Shown one piece after another: positions 21,899 through 30,574 of a stretch of DNA of 64,000 nucleotides. The notes under the pieces were generated by a model, which worked only from the letters and a program-made list of their open reading frames with translations, was not told the origin of the DNA and did no database searches. The stretch's first letter is position 1; every line of letters begins with the position of its first letter. Position numbers and translations under genes: made by a program. Origin of the DNA: Pseudomonas benzenivorans (lineage in GTDB: Bacteria; Pseudomonadota; Gammaproteobacteria; Pseudomonadales; Pseudomonadaceae); assembly GCF_024397895.1 (NCBI RefSeq), contig NZ_CP073346.1, forward strand, positions 1,984,001 to 2,048,000. Reading direction: 5' to 3'.

Positions 21899-22534
21899 CT
21901 AGCCGGACGCCATGGCCGCCTCACGCTGCCGGGCATACTCGAGAAACTCATCGATCCGATCGCTGCACAACAGTCCGGCGACGCGGCGCACCTCCTGCTC
22001 CGGCCATCCCCACCAGGCGCTCGCCAGCAACGCCGCGCGCTGCTCCTCGGGAAAGCGCCAACGAACGTGCCGGGCCGGGTTGCCGGCAACGACCGAATAC
22101 GGCGCCACATCGCGGCTGACCACCGCCCCCGCCGCCACCACGGCGCCATGCCCCACCGTGACACCCGACAGTATGATCGAGTGGGTGCATAGCCAGACGT
22201 CGCTGCCGATGACGACATCGCCGCGACTCACTGCGTAATCGGGAATATCCGCCGCCTCGGCAACCATCGCCGGAAATGGATAGGTGCTGACCCAGTCCGC
22301 GCGGTGATGGCCGCCCAGAAAGATCTCCACCTGTTCGGCTATGGAGCAGTAGCTACCGATGCACAGGTTCGCCCCCTCCTGCCAGTCGTGCACGATGGGC
22401 AGGCCATAGCTGCCCACCCCCATCTGGTAGTGCGGATAACGGCGCAGAAACTTGGCCTGGCCCTGGTGCAGTTTGGGCAAGGCGCGGATCCGCTTCTTGG
22501 CGCGCTTGTCCAGGTAACGAGCCCAGAAACCCAC
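21899..22534 (-). CDS. CatB-related O-acetyltransferase (left-handed beta helix)
   Basis: A 211-residue xenobiotic-acetyltransferase-type enzyme with hexapeptide repeats. The core reads CIGSYCSIAEQVEIFLGG, then HHRADWVSTYPF with the expected catalytic His, then VIGSDVWLCTHSIILSGV and VVAGNPARHVRWRF. Within an LPS operon it most likely acetylates a core or O-antigen sugar rather than chloramphenicol. The start is GTG at 22534, 6 bases after the glycosyltransferase stop, with only a weak ribosome site. It is the last gene of the waaF-led operon and converges on the upstream kinase gene with 18 bases between stops. Confidence 0.85.
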   Translation of the reverse strand: MGFWARYLDKRAKKRIRALPKLHQGQAKFLRRYPHYQMGVGSYGLPIVHDWQEGANLCIGSYCSIAEQVEIFLGGHHRADWVSTYPFPAMVAEAADIPDYAVSRGDVVIGSDVWLCTHSIILSGVTVGHGAVVAAGAVVSRDVAPYSVVAGNPARHVRWRFPEEQRAALLASAWWGWPEQEVRRVAGLLCSDRIDEFLEYARQREAAMASG

Positions 22535-22540
22535 GGCGAA

Positions 22541-23425
22541 TCAGCTCTTTTCCAGGGGCGAGAAATACAGGCGCATCAGACCCCGCCAGGTCTTCTTCGA
22601 CCAGCTCTTGAGGGGAATCTGCGCCAGCAGCTCACGGGCCAGGGCGCGATCCCGGTTCGAGCACTTGAGGAACATCGAACTGAGAAAGCGCGTGCGCACG
22701 AACTCATACTGCGGATGCTCACTGAACAGCGCGTAGGTGCGCAGAATGCTGTCGATCATGAAACGGTGGTTCTTGTAGGAGTTGCTGGCATGCTTGCGAT
22801 AGCGCGCCAAGACCTCGCCCAAGCAGTCGATGTAGTAACCGGCATGAGTGATCTTCAGCTCGATCAGCAGGTCCTCCAGACGGATCTGAGGATCGAAGCC
22901 GCCGACCTTCTCCAGGGCCTCCTTGCGGAACATCAGGGTCGGCGCGGGAGGATAGGGCTTGCGCTCCATGAACACGTCGTCGAAATTAAGGCGGCGAAAC
23001 GGCACATCGCGACGCTGGCGTTTCTCCGGGAAAAGCTTGCCGTCGGCGTCGATCAGTTCGATATTGCCCGCGCAAATCCCGACCTCCGGCTTGCCCTCCA
23101 TATAGGCGACCTGCTTGGCCAGGCGTTCTTCGAGCATGATGTCGTCCGAGCCGAAGGGCACGATCAGGCTGCCCTTGGCACGTTTGATGGCCGCGTTGAG
23201 CGTGTGGGTCAGCCCTTGGTTCTGCTGCACCCGGAAATCGAAGCCATGTTCGGCCTGCAAGCGGCTGATGCGCTCGACGCTGTCGTCTTTGGAGCCGTCG
23301 TCAATGACCAACAGCTCGACATTCGGATAGGTCTGCTGCAGCACGCTTTGAATGCATGCCTCGATGTATGGCCCATGGTTGTATGACGCGATGATCACCG
23401 TGACCAATGGCTGATGTTCACTCAT
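22541..23425 (-). CDS. GT2-family glycosyltransferase
   Basis: A 294-residue GT-A fold transferase. The N-terminal domain is typical: VTVIIASYNHGPYIEACIQSVLQQTY, then VIDDGSKDDS, and the metal-binding region FGSDDIM. No membrane helices are seen, so it acts at the cytoplasmic face of the inner membrane. In P. aeruginosa a GT2 rhamnosyltransferase (wapR) lies in this part of the core cluster, and this gene may be its counterpart, but sugar specificity cannot be read from sequence. It overlaps the upstream GT4 gene by 4 bases (ATGA). Confidence 0.86.
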   Translation of the reverse strand: MSEHQPLVTVIIASYNHGPYIEACIQSVLQQTYPNVELLVIDDGSKDDSVERISRLQAEHGFDFRVQQNQGLTHTLNAAIKRAKGSLIVPFGSDDIMLEERLAKQVAYMEGKPEVGICAGNIELIDADGKLFPEKRQRRDVPFRRLNFDDVFMERKPYPPAPTLMFRKEALEKVGGFDPQIRLEDLLIELKITHAGYYIDCLGEVLARYRKHASNSYKNHRFMIDSILRTYALFSEHPQYEFVRTRFLSSMFLKCSNRDRALARELLAQIPLKSWSKKTWRGLMRLYFSPLEKS

Positions 23426-24573
23426 GATGCTTGGCTCACCTGATTCAGCGACTCGTCGATGAGACGCAAATACTGCTGACGGAAGGATTCGATATCGTGA
23501 TTGGTCTGCAGGTAGCGGTATGCCTGCTCACCTTTCGCCCGCAGCTGTTCGTCGCTAAGCGCCAGGTATTCGTCCAAGGCTGCGCTCAGGCTGTCGACAT
23601 CTGCGGGCGTCACGGACAGGCCTCCAGCACCCTCGATCAGGGGCAGCATGGCTGGCACGCTCGAGGCAATGACCGGGAGGTGCCCGCTCATTCCCTCGAG
23701 TAGGGCCAGGCCCAACCCCTCAGCCAGCGAAGGCATGGTCCAGAGGTCGAAGGCGCGCACGTACTGCAAGGCATTTTCACGAAAACCCAGCAAATGGACG
23801 CGGCCCTCGAGCCCCAGCTTGTCGGCCTCGGCCTTGAGCCTAGCCTCCTCGCGGCCCTTGCCGATGATGGCGAGCTGCGCCCGGGGGTATCTGTCCTTGA
23901 GGCGGGCGAAGGCGCGCAACAGATAAACGTGTCCTTTGACGGGTACCAGGCGACCCAGGGCGCCGATCAGCCTCGCCTCGGGGTCGAGCCCCAGCTGCCG
24001 TCGTGCCTCATCGCGCTGCAGCTGCAGCGCTTCGGCCTGCTCGATATCGATGGCATTGGTGATCGCCACCGTATTCTCGGCGGTGAAGCCGCAGTCGCAA
24101 TCCAGCAAATATTGCTTCACCGCCGGGGAGACCCCGACGAAGCGCCAGGCGGAATCAATCAACCCTCGCGCCTGGCGCCGCCGGTAGAAGCGATCGTACT
24201 CACCAAAACCGTGGGAAATGCCGATGCACAGCGGCACCTTCAGCCAGCGGTTCAGCTGCAACAGCATGTTGACCGGCTTGAAGCGGTTGCAGATCACCAC
24301 ATCGAAGCGCTCTTCTCGGCAGAAGCGATAGAGCTGCCACATGGCCCGCAGCCGCAGCCCCTTGAGCTGTTTGTCGGCAAAATTGAAGTACACCGAACGA
24401 TCGGCCCGACTCACCGGCTCCCCAGGCGCAGGCTCGCCACGCAGAAAAGCGGCGACCACCTCATAACGCGCCTTGGGCAACGCCTTGACGATCTGCTCGG
24501 CCAGGTCGGCGAAGTCGTGGGACTTGACGTTGTAGTCCGGCTGCAACTGCAGCACCTTGATCCGCCTGCTCAT
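23422..24573 (-). CDS. GT4-family glycosyltransferase
   Basis: A 383-residue GT-B fold transferase. The donor-binding half shows LIGALGRLVPVKGHVYLLRAF, then GLGLALLEGMSGHLPVIASS with the E-x7-E type region of GT4. The N-terminal half carries acceptor-side features such as CIGISHGFGEYDRF. It resembles its neighbour at 25494-26609 in layout (both have a 'NFADKQLKGLRLRA / NYSSREVRGLKLKA' segment and 'NRFKPV / HRFKPV'), so the two are probably ancient duplicates. Overlaps by 4 bases join it to the genes on both sides. The donor sugar is unknown. Confidence 0.86.
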   Translation of the reverse strand: MSRRIKVLQLQPDYNVKSHDFADLAEQIVKALPKARYEVVAAFLRGEPAPGEPVSRADRSVYFNFADKQLKGLRLRAMWQLYRFCREERFDVVICNRFKPVNMLLQLNRWLKVPLCIGISHGFGEYDRFYRRRQARGLIDSAWRFVGVSPAVKQYLLDCDCGFTAENTVAITNAIDIEQAEALQLQRDEARRQLGLDPEARLIGALGRLVPVKGHVYLLRAFARLKDRYPRAQLAIIGKGREEARLKAEADKLGLEGRVHLLGFRENALQYVRAFDLWTMPSLAEGLGLALLEGMSGHLPVIASSVPAMLPLIEGAGGLSVTPADVDSLSAALDEYLALSDEQLRAKGEQAYRYLQTNHDIESFRQQYLRLIDESLNQVSQAS

Positions 24574-25451
24574 TGCTCACCCTGCTGAAAACCCTGGGCA
24601 CTGATCTGCCATACCGGCTCGCGCGCCAGGCGCTCGACCGCTTCGGCAGACGGCAGCTCGAGCGCCGGCCAGGCGTCGCGCTTCCACACCACGAAATGGA
24701 AATAGGGAAACTCCCTCCCGGAGTCCAGATCGTTGCTCAGGCGGCCTTCACGCCAGAACCAGCGAGTGGGAAATACGAAGCTGCCATCGATCCATGGAAT
24801 GCAGCCGCTTGGGGTACTGAACGCTTCACGGAACTCACTGCGGCGACGCCAGGGATTGAACAGACCGACCAGCTTGAACAACGGACGGGGGAAGTTCTTG
24901 CGCCAGAGAAATATCCGGCTAAATGCCCCCTCGTCCAGGGCATGATGCTGCTGATCGCAGAAGCGCGCCTGCCAGTCCGGCATGCGCATGAAGGCCTCAC
25001 GCATTCGCGGCGTATTGCGCATCAGGCACAGATGGCCGGAGACGCGGCGCTCGTGGGTGGAGAACAGGTCGCGACGCGCCAGGCGTTCGGCCGTGAAGTA
25101 GTCACGCAGCCTGCCGAACACCAGGTCGATGTCGCCGAACGCCCAGAAGTCGTAGCCGCCCAGGCGGTCCTCATGAATGAAGCCCAGGGCCGGCTTGATG
25201 TCGCACAGCTTGTAGGCATTCTCCGGCGCGAACGGAATATTCAGGCGCCGTGCGACCAAGGCGCAATAGTCCGCATAACTGATGCTCTCGATGCGCACGT
25301 TCTTCGGCAGATCGGCTGGCACCCCGCAGTCACTGAACAGCAACCAGTCGACATCCGGATTGCGTCGGCAGCTCTCCAGAAAGAACGGCATCCAGAAGGG
25401 CCAGTGGCCGAAATACGGAATCACGAAACAAATACTCGGCTGAGCCGTCAT
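24570..25451 (-). CDS. DUF6625-like putative glycosyltransferase
   Basis: A 293-residue soluble protein that I associate with DUF6625. It begins SICFVIPYFGHWPFW and has a GT-A-like layout, with an acidic D-x-D motif in FGDIDLVFG at about 115 preceded by YKLCDIKP and followed by GHLCLMRNT. These features suggest a metal-dependent sugar transferase acting on the LPS core. I start at the ATG at 25451, which has a GGGGGGA ribosome site; an in-frame GTG lies six codons upstream. It overlaps the next GT4 gene by 4 bases. No experimental role is known to me. Confidence 0.68.
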   Translation of the reverse strand: MTAQPSICFVIPYFGHWPFWMPFFLESCRRNPDVDWLLFSDCGVPADLPKNVRIESISYADYCALVARRLNIPFAPENAYKLCDIKPALGFIHEDRLGGYDFWAFGDIDLVFGRLRDYFTAERLARRDLFSTHERRVSGHLCLMRNTPRMREAFMRMPDWQARFCDQQHHALDEGAFSRIFLWRKNFPRPLFKLVGLFNPWRRRSEFREAFSTPSGCIPWIDGSFVFPTRWFWREGRLSNDLDSGREFPYFHFVVWKRDAWPALELPSAEAVERLAREPVWQISAQGFQQGEQ

Positions 25452-25493
25452 GGCGCATCCCCCCTGCACTGAAGTCGGCTGGTCATCTGCAGC

Positions 25494-26609
25494 TCACCTG
25501 AGGATGGTCGTGTCGAGTAGCCAGAAGGCTTCGCGCACGGCTCGGTCGGAGAAGTGCGTCTCGACCCGCTGCAGCATGCGGCTGGCACAGAGCTCGCGCT
25601 GCTCGTCGTCGAGTCCGGCCATGTGGCGCAGGGCGGCTGCCAGCGCGGCCGTGTCGGCCAAGGGGAACAGCACGCCGACACCTTCTACCACCTCACGTCC
25701 GCCGCCACAGTCGCTGGCGACCACCGGCACGCCTGCCACCATTGCCTCCAGCAACACCATGCCGAAGGGCTCATGGTCGGAGCTCAGGGCGAACACATCG
25801 AAGGCACGGAAGAAACGGCGGCCAGCCGGCACCTGACCGAGGAATAGCACCGATCCGGCGACGTTAAGCTCCCGCGCCAGCCCCTTGAGGGACGCCTCCA
25901 GGCGTCCGCTGCCCATGATCCCCAGCAGACTGCCGGCCGGCAGTTGCGGCAGGGCCTGAGCGAAGCCGCGGATCAGGGTGGCCTGGTCCTTGTCCGGGTG
26001 CAGGCGGCCGACGTTGCCGACCACCCAGGCGTCACGCGGCAGGCCCAGTGCGTCACGCGCGGCTTCGCGGTCGAGCAGCTCGGCCTGCAGGGCCTGGATG
26101 TCGATGCGGTTGTACAGCGTCTCGATGCGCGGCGCCGGCCAGTCTGGCAGGGACTCACGCATGTCGTCGCGCACCGCATTGGACACCCCGAGCAGGGCCA
26201 GGCGCCGCTTGAAGGCGTTGGCAAACAGCCGGCGCGACAGCCGGCGGTAGTCGCCGAAGGCATGGTGCACGCCGATAACCGGCAGGCGGGTACCAAGCAA
26301 GGCGACATAGACGGGCTTGAAGCGGTGGGCGATGCACAGCTTGAAGTCGCCGCTGGCGGCGATCCGCCGGATATCGCGGATCGCCTTGAGCTTGAGGCCA
26401 CGCACCTCGCGGCTCGAGTAGTTAAGGAAGATCACCTCGTCGGAGGCCGAACCCGCTTCGACCTCCGCGCTGGGAGCCCCGGTCAGGTACACGGTGGTGA
26501 CCTTGTACTGGGTGCCGGCAAACAGGGCGGCGTATTGACGGGCGCAATCGAGGAAAGGCCCGTCATAGCCGTGGCAGAACTGCAGGATGCGCGGCTCAGG
26601 CCTGCTCAT
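25494..26609 (-). CDS. wapH: GT4-family LPS core glycosyltransferase (WapH-like)
   Basis: A 371-residue GT-B glycosyltransferase. The donor domain shows VVGNVGRLHPDKDQATLIRGF and SSDHEPFGMVLLEAMVAGVP, the GT4 signature. Position directly after the carbamoyltransferase gene matches wapH of P. aeruginosa, a core glucosyl- or galactosaminyl-chain enzyme, hence the name. Its ATG overlaps the upstream stop by 14 bases. The next gene begins 42 bases downstream, the only gap of note in the lower operon. Confidence 0.8.
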   Translation of the reverse strand: MSRPEPRILQFCHGYDGPFLDCARQYAALFAGTQYKVTTVYLTGAPSAEVEAGSASDEVIFLNYSSREVRGLKLKAIRDIRRIAASGDFKLCIAHRFKPVYVALLGTRLPVIGVHHAFGDYRRLSRRLFANAFKRRLALLGVSNAVRDDMRESLPDWPAPRIETLYNRIDIQALQAELLDREAARDALGLPRDAWVVGNVGRLHPDKDQATLIRGFAQALPQLPAGSLLGIMGSGRLEASLKGLARELNVAGSVLFLGQVPAGRRFFRAFDVFALSSDHEPFGMVLLEAMVAGVPVVASDCGGGREVVEGVGVLFPLADTAALAAALRHMAGLDDEQRELCASRMLQRVETHFSDRAVREAFWLLDTTILR

Positions 26610-28350
26610 ACCAGTCCTTGCCGTCCTTGACCACGAGGATGTCCTCCATGATCAGGTACTGCAGGTCGGAGCCGTAGAACATGTTAAGCGCGTCGGTCGG
26701 CGAGCAGATCATCGGCTCGCCGCGGCGGTTCAGCGAGGTGTTCAGCGACACGCCGTTGCCGGTGAGTTTCTCCAGCTCCAGCATCATGTCGTAGTAGCGC
26801 GGGTTGTACTCGCGCTTGAGCACCTGGGCGCGGGAGGTACCGTCCTCGTGCACCACTTCGCTGACGCGGGTCTTCCACTCCTCGTTGACTTCGAAGGTGA
26901 AGGTCATGAAGGGGCTCGGGTGGTCGACCTTGAGCATCTGCGGGCCGACGGTGTCGAGCATCGACGGACAGAAGGGGCGCCAGCGCTCGCGGAACTTGAT
27001 CTGCTCGTTGATGCGGTCGGCCACCCCGGGAATGCTCGGGCAGCCGATGATCGAGCGACCGCCGAGGGCGCGCGGGCCGAACTCCATGCGCCCCTGGAAC
27101 CAGGCCACCGGGTTGCCGCCGACCATGATCCTGGCGATGCGCTGGGGCATGTCGGCGATCTGCTTGAACACCGGCTTGCTCGGGTGGCGGGCGCAGGCGG
27201 CGATGACGTCCTCGTTGGAGTACGAGGGGCCGAGGTAGACGTGCTCCATCTTCTCCACCGGCACGCCGCGCCGGTGCGACACATAGGCGGCGGCGCCCAC
27301 CGCGGTGCCGGCGTCGCCGGAGGCCGGCTGGACGAACAGTTCCTTGACCTCGGGACGGGCGATGATCCTTTGATTCAGCTTGACGTTCAGCGCGCAGCCG
27401 CCGGCGAAGGCGATCTTGCCGGTCTGCTTGATGATGTCGCCGAGGTAGTGGTCCATCATCTGCAGCGCCAGCTTCTCGAACAGCGCCTGCATGCTGGCGG
27501 CATAGTGGATGTAGGGGTCGTCGGCGATGTCGCCTTCGCGCTTGGGCCCCAGCCACTCGATCAGCTTCTTGGAGAAGTAGAAGCCCTTGCCCTTCTCCTT
27601 GTAGCGACGCAGGCCGATGACGTTGGCGTACTCGGTGTTGATCAGCAGCTGGCCGTTCTCGAAGGAGGCCAGGCGCGAGAAGTCGTACTTGCTGGCATCG
27701 CCGTAGGGCGCCATGCCCATGACCTTGAACTCGCCGTCGAGCATCTCGAAACCGAGGAACTCGGTGATCGCGCCGTACAGGCCGCCGAGCGAATCCGGAT
27801 CGTAGAACTCCTTGATCTTGTGGATCTTGCCGTTCTCGCCGTAGCCGAAGAAGGTGGTGGCGTACTCGCCCTTGCCGTCGATGCCGAGGATCGCGGTCTT
27901 CTCGCTGAAGCCCGAGCAATGGTAGGCACTGGAGGCATGGGCCAGGTGGTGTTCGACCGGCTCGATCTTGACCTTCTTCGCATCGAAGCCCAACTGCTCC
28001 AGGCACCAGACGATCTTCTTGCGGTAGCGCTTGTAGCGGCGATTGCCCATCAGGATGGCGTCGAGGGCGCGATCCGGTGCGTACCAGTAGCGCTTGGCAT
28101 AATGCCAGCGGGCCTCGCCGAACAGGCTGATGGGGGCGAAGGGAATGGCCACCACGTCGACGTCGGCGGGCTTGATCCCGGCCTGCTCCAGGCAGAACTT
28201 GGCCGACTCGTAAGGCATGCGGTTCTTCGCGTGCTTGTCGCGCACGAAGCGCTCTTCTTCGGCGGCCGCGATCAGCTTGCCATCGATATACAAGGCAGCC
28301 GACGGATCATGACTGAGGGCGCCGGAAAGGCCGAGAATGGTCAATGCCAC
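26596..28350 (-). CDS. wapO: Carbamoyltransferase of the LPS core (NodU/CmcH family)
   Basis: A 584-residue NodU/CmcH-type O-carbamoyltransferase. Motifs seen are an N-terminal GLSGALSHDPSAALYIDGK with the HD pair, VEHHLAHASSAYH, FAGGCALNVKLNQ and the C-terminal FGPRALGGRSIIG for carbamoyl phosphate and ATP. In P. aeruginosa the homologue (PA5005, WapO) carbamoylates the second inner-core heptose. The start is a GTG at 28350, with AGAGG 8 bases upstream; there is no ATG at the conserved N-terminus. It lies 11 bases after the two-kinase gene. Confidence 0.88.
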   Translation of the reverse strand: MALTILGLSGALSHDPSAALYIDGKLIAAAEEERFVRDKHAKNRMPYESAKFCLEQAGIKPADVDVVAIPFAPISLFGEARWHYAKRYWYAPDRALDAILMGNRRYKRYRKKIVWCLEQLGFDAKKVKIEPVEHHLAHASSAYHCSGFSEKTAILGIDGKGEYATTFFGYGENGKIHKIKEFYDPDSLGGLYGAITEFLGFEMLDGEFKVMGMAPYGDASKYDFSRLASFENGQLLINTEYANVIGLRRYKEKGKGFYFSKKLIEWLGPKREGDIADDPYIHYAASMQALFEKLALQMMDHYLGDIIKQTGKIAFAGGCALNVKLNQRIIARPEVKELFVQPASGDAGTAVGAAAYVSHRRGVPVEKMEHVYLGPSYSNEDVIAACARHPSKPVFKQIADMPQRIARIMVGGNPVAWFQGRMEFGPRALGGRSIIGCPSIPGVADRINEQIKFRERWRPFCPSMLDTVGPQMLKVDHPSPFMTFTFEVNEEWKTRVSEVVHEDGTSRAQVLKREYNPRYYDMMLELEKLTGNGVSLNTSLNRRGEPMICSPTDALNMFYGSDLQYLIMEDILVVKDGKDWYEQA

Positions 28351-28361
28351 TGGTTTTGCCT

Positions 28362-29831
28362 CTATTCAGGGCAGGTGCCGGGCACCTGCGGTAAACGTTC
28401 GTCGAGCAGTTGGTGGAGCGCCGAGTCGGCCGGCCAGTTACGCAAAAAGCGGGCGCGGTCGCGGGCATAGGCCCGGGCGAAACTGCGCATGCTGTGGTGC
28501 TGACGCATGGCATCGAGGTCGATCAACGACCAAGCGCCCCTGCGCTCGTCCCAGAACAGGTTGTGCCCCTTGAGGTCGCCGTGACTGATGCGCTCGCGCA
28601 CCAAGGCGGCGAACAGACGATCCAGCGCCAGGAGCTCGTGTTCCGGAGGTGAACTGCGCCCTTCTTTAGCCAGGTAGGGCTTAAAACGCGCGATTATATC
28701 CTGCCCGCCGCAGTAATCGGTAATCAGGTAGGCGCGCCCGCGCAGCCAGCACCAGCGCCGCTCCAGCACGGCCAGCGGACGCGGCGTGGCGATGCCGAGC
28801 AGGTCCAGGCGGTGGCCCTCGACCCAGCTGTGCCAGGCCCGGCTGGGACGCCAGAAGCGCTTGAGCCAGTGACCGAAGTGCTTGATGTTGTAGCGCTTGA
28901 CCACCAGCGGCCGGCCGGCCAGCTCGACCCGCGCCACGGTGGCGGCGCCGCCGGTCTTGTACACATGGCCCTGCTCGGTGAGCCGGTCGAGGTCGGCCAG
29001 CAGCGGTTGCAGCTCGGCCTGCTCCTCGCGGCGCACCACGCGCAGGCCGAAGGCGCCGATCTTGGCGCTGAACAAGCTGCAATCGCGGGCGATCTTGCGC
29101 AGATAATCGCGCAGGCGCCAGCGCCGGACCTTGGCGACGTCCTTGAGCAGCGTTTCCAGCGGCAACGCGTGCTCGCCATTGACCAGCAGGTAGTGCACCA
29201 GCAGCTCTTCGATAAAGGGCTCCAATTCGACGGGCAGCTGGGCGAACAGTACGCCGAGGTTCTCCAGCACCAGCTCCCGTGACAGGGGCTGACCCGGGAC
29301 CTGCGCCTGCACCCCGCCGCCGTCGATCACCCACAGCCGGTCACCCTGGCGCAGCAGATTGTCCAGGTGCAGGTCGGCCTGCCACAGGCCCCTGGCGTGC
29401 AGCTGCGCCACCGTCGCCAGGGCCTGGCCGAGCACCGCCTGCTGAGTTGCGCTGAGCAGGGGCTGGCACTCGACCTCACGCCAGGCGTCCCAGAGACTCT
29501 CGGCGCCTTCGAGGTAGTCGAACAGCAGCCAGCCGCCCTCACCCTCGCGCAGACCGTCGGCCAGCAGCAGCGGCGTCGCCAGCCCCTGCCCGGCGAACAG
29601 GCGGGCGCCGTCCAGCTCGCGGCGAAAGTGGCGCGCCGCCTTGGCGCCGACCAGCAGCTTGGCCAGCACCTTGCGCCCACGCCATTCGGCCAGGCCGACG
29701 TAGCGCTGCCCCGGCAGCACGCGCAGCAGGCTGATCAGGGTCAGCTCCGCCGGGCCGGCGGCGTCCGCCAGCTCGAGTCGCAGCGGCAGCGTCGGCGCTC
29801 GGCCGGCCCGGGCCAGTTCGGCCAGGGTCAT
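28362..29831 (-). CDS. Two-domain LPS core kinase
   Basis: A 489-residue protein with two kinase-fold domains in one chain. Domain 1 (about 40-200) has Lys58, catalytic-loop ADLHLDNLL with Asp153 and Asn158, and metal Asp170 in VIDGGG. Domain 2 (about 290-460) has Lys312, SHGDLKGHNLF with Asp419 and Asn424, and Asp438 in LIDLDAM. Both sets of catalytic residues look intact. The P. aeruginosa counterpart is PA5006, listed with the core-phosphorylating genes. The ATG at 29831 overlaps the wapQ stop (ATGA). Likely phosphorylates heptose residues; which domain does what is unknown. Confidence 0.85.
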   Translation of the reverse strand: MTLAELARAGRAPTLPLRLELADAAGPAELTLISLLRVLPGQRYVGLAEWRGRKVLAKLLVGAKAARHFRRELDGARLFAGQGLATPLLLADGLREGEGGWLLFDYLEGAESLWDAWREVECQPLLSATQQAVLGQALATVAQLHARGLWQADLHLDNLLRQGDRLWVIDGGGVQAQVPGQPLSRELVLENLGVLFAQLPVELEPFIEELLVHYLLVNGEHALPLETLLKDVAKVRRWRLRDYLRKIARDCSLFSAKIGAFGLRVVRREEQAELQPLLADLDRLTEQGHVYKTGGAATVARVELAGRPLVVKRYNIKHFGHWLKRFWRPSRAWHSWVEGHRLDLLGIATPRPLAVLERRWCWLRGRAYLITDYCGGQDIIARFKPYLAKEGRSSPPEHELLALDRLFAALVRERISHGDLKGHNLFWDERRGAWSLIDLDAMRQHHSMRSFARAYARDRARFLRNWPADSALHQLLDERLPQVPGTCPE

Positions 29832-30574
29832 CGCCGCGCCACCTTGTTCTGGCGACGCCGGCCCAGGCGATCGTGCCAAGGCGCCACCCCGGCGCCTGCA
29901 GGCAGGTAGGCCGCCAGCAGCTGGCCCACCTCGTCCTCGGACCAGACACCGGCGCGGCGCAGCAGCGGCTCGAGGTCCTTGACCCGGTCGCGGTCGCCGA
30001 ACAGCAGCGGCCGGGTCTTCTCCAGATCGATCAGCTGGGCGTCGAAACCGTCGTCCGCTTCGCGCAGGAAGATGTGCTTGGGGTAGAAACAACCGTGCAC
30101 CTGCCCCGCCCCGTGCAGTCGACGGGCCAGCTCGCCGCAGGCGCGCAGGATCGCCTGCCGCTGCGGCGCGCGGAGCTCACTCCAACGGTGCAGCCAGTGC
30201 TCCAGGTCCTGCCAGCCATCCAGGGCGCGGGTCAGCAGCACCGCCCGGCGCTCCCCGGGCGCGCGGCGCTCGGCGAAGAAGGCGGCCTGCAGGGCCGGAA
30301 TGCCCAACCGGCCATAGCGCTGGATATTGCGGAATTCGCGGGCGAAGGTCGGCTCGCCGAGGGGGTGCAGCAGGCTGCGGGTCAGGTGGTTGCTCTGGCG
30401 CTTGAGGTAGAAGGCCGCGTCGCCCAGCTCCAGGCGATAGACGCTGCTCCAGCCGCCGCGCTCGGTATTCGGCTCGTCCACTGCCTCCAGCTGCAAGGCC
30501 CACAGCGCATCGAAACTGGCCAGACCATGGTGCTCGAGCAGCGCGCGGTCCTGGGCGGCGATGAAATCCGTCAT
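29828..30574 (-). CDS. wapQ: LPS heptose kinase family protein (WapQ-like)
   Basis: A 248-residue small kinase of the LPS kinase (Kdo/WaaP) family. It carries a Lys in FYLKRQSNHL, the catalytic-loop equivalent VHGCFYPKHIFL, where the usual Asp and Asn are replaced, and LIDLEKTR as the metal-binding motif. The atypical loop is what I see; WapQ proteins are known only by similarity. The ATG at 30574 overlaps the wapP stop (ATGA). Order waaP-wapP-wapQ matches P. aeruginosa. It may need the other kinases or have a changed mechanism. Confidence 0.82.
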   Translation of the reverse strand: MTDFIAAQDRALLEHHGLASFDALWALQLEAVDEPNTERGGWSSVYRLELGDAAFYLKRQSNHLTRSLLHPLGEPTFAREFRNIQRYGRLGIPALQAAFFAERRAPGERRAVLLTRALDGWQDLEHWLHRWSELRAPQRQAILRACGELARRLHGAGQVHGCFYPKHIFLREADDGFDAQLIDLEKTRPLLFGDRDRVKDLEPLLRRAGVWSEDEVGQLLAAYLPAGAGVAPWHDRLGRRRQNKVARR

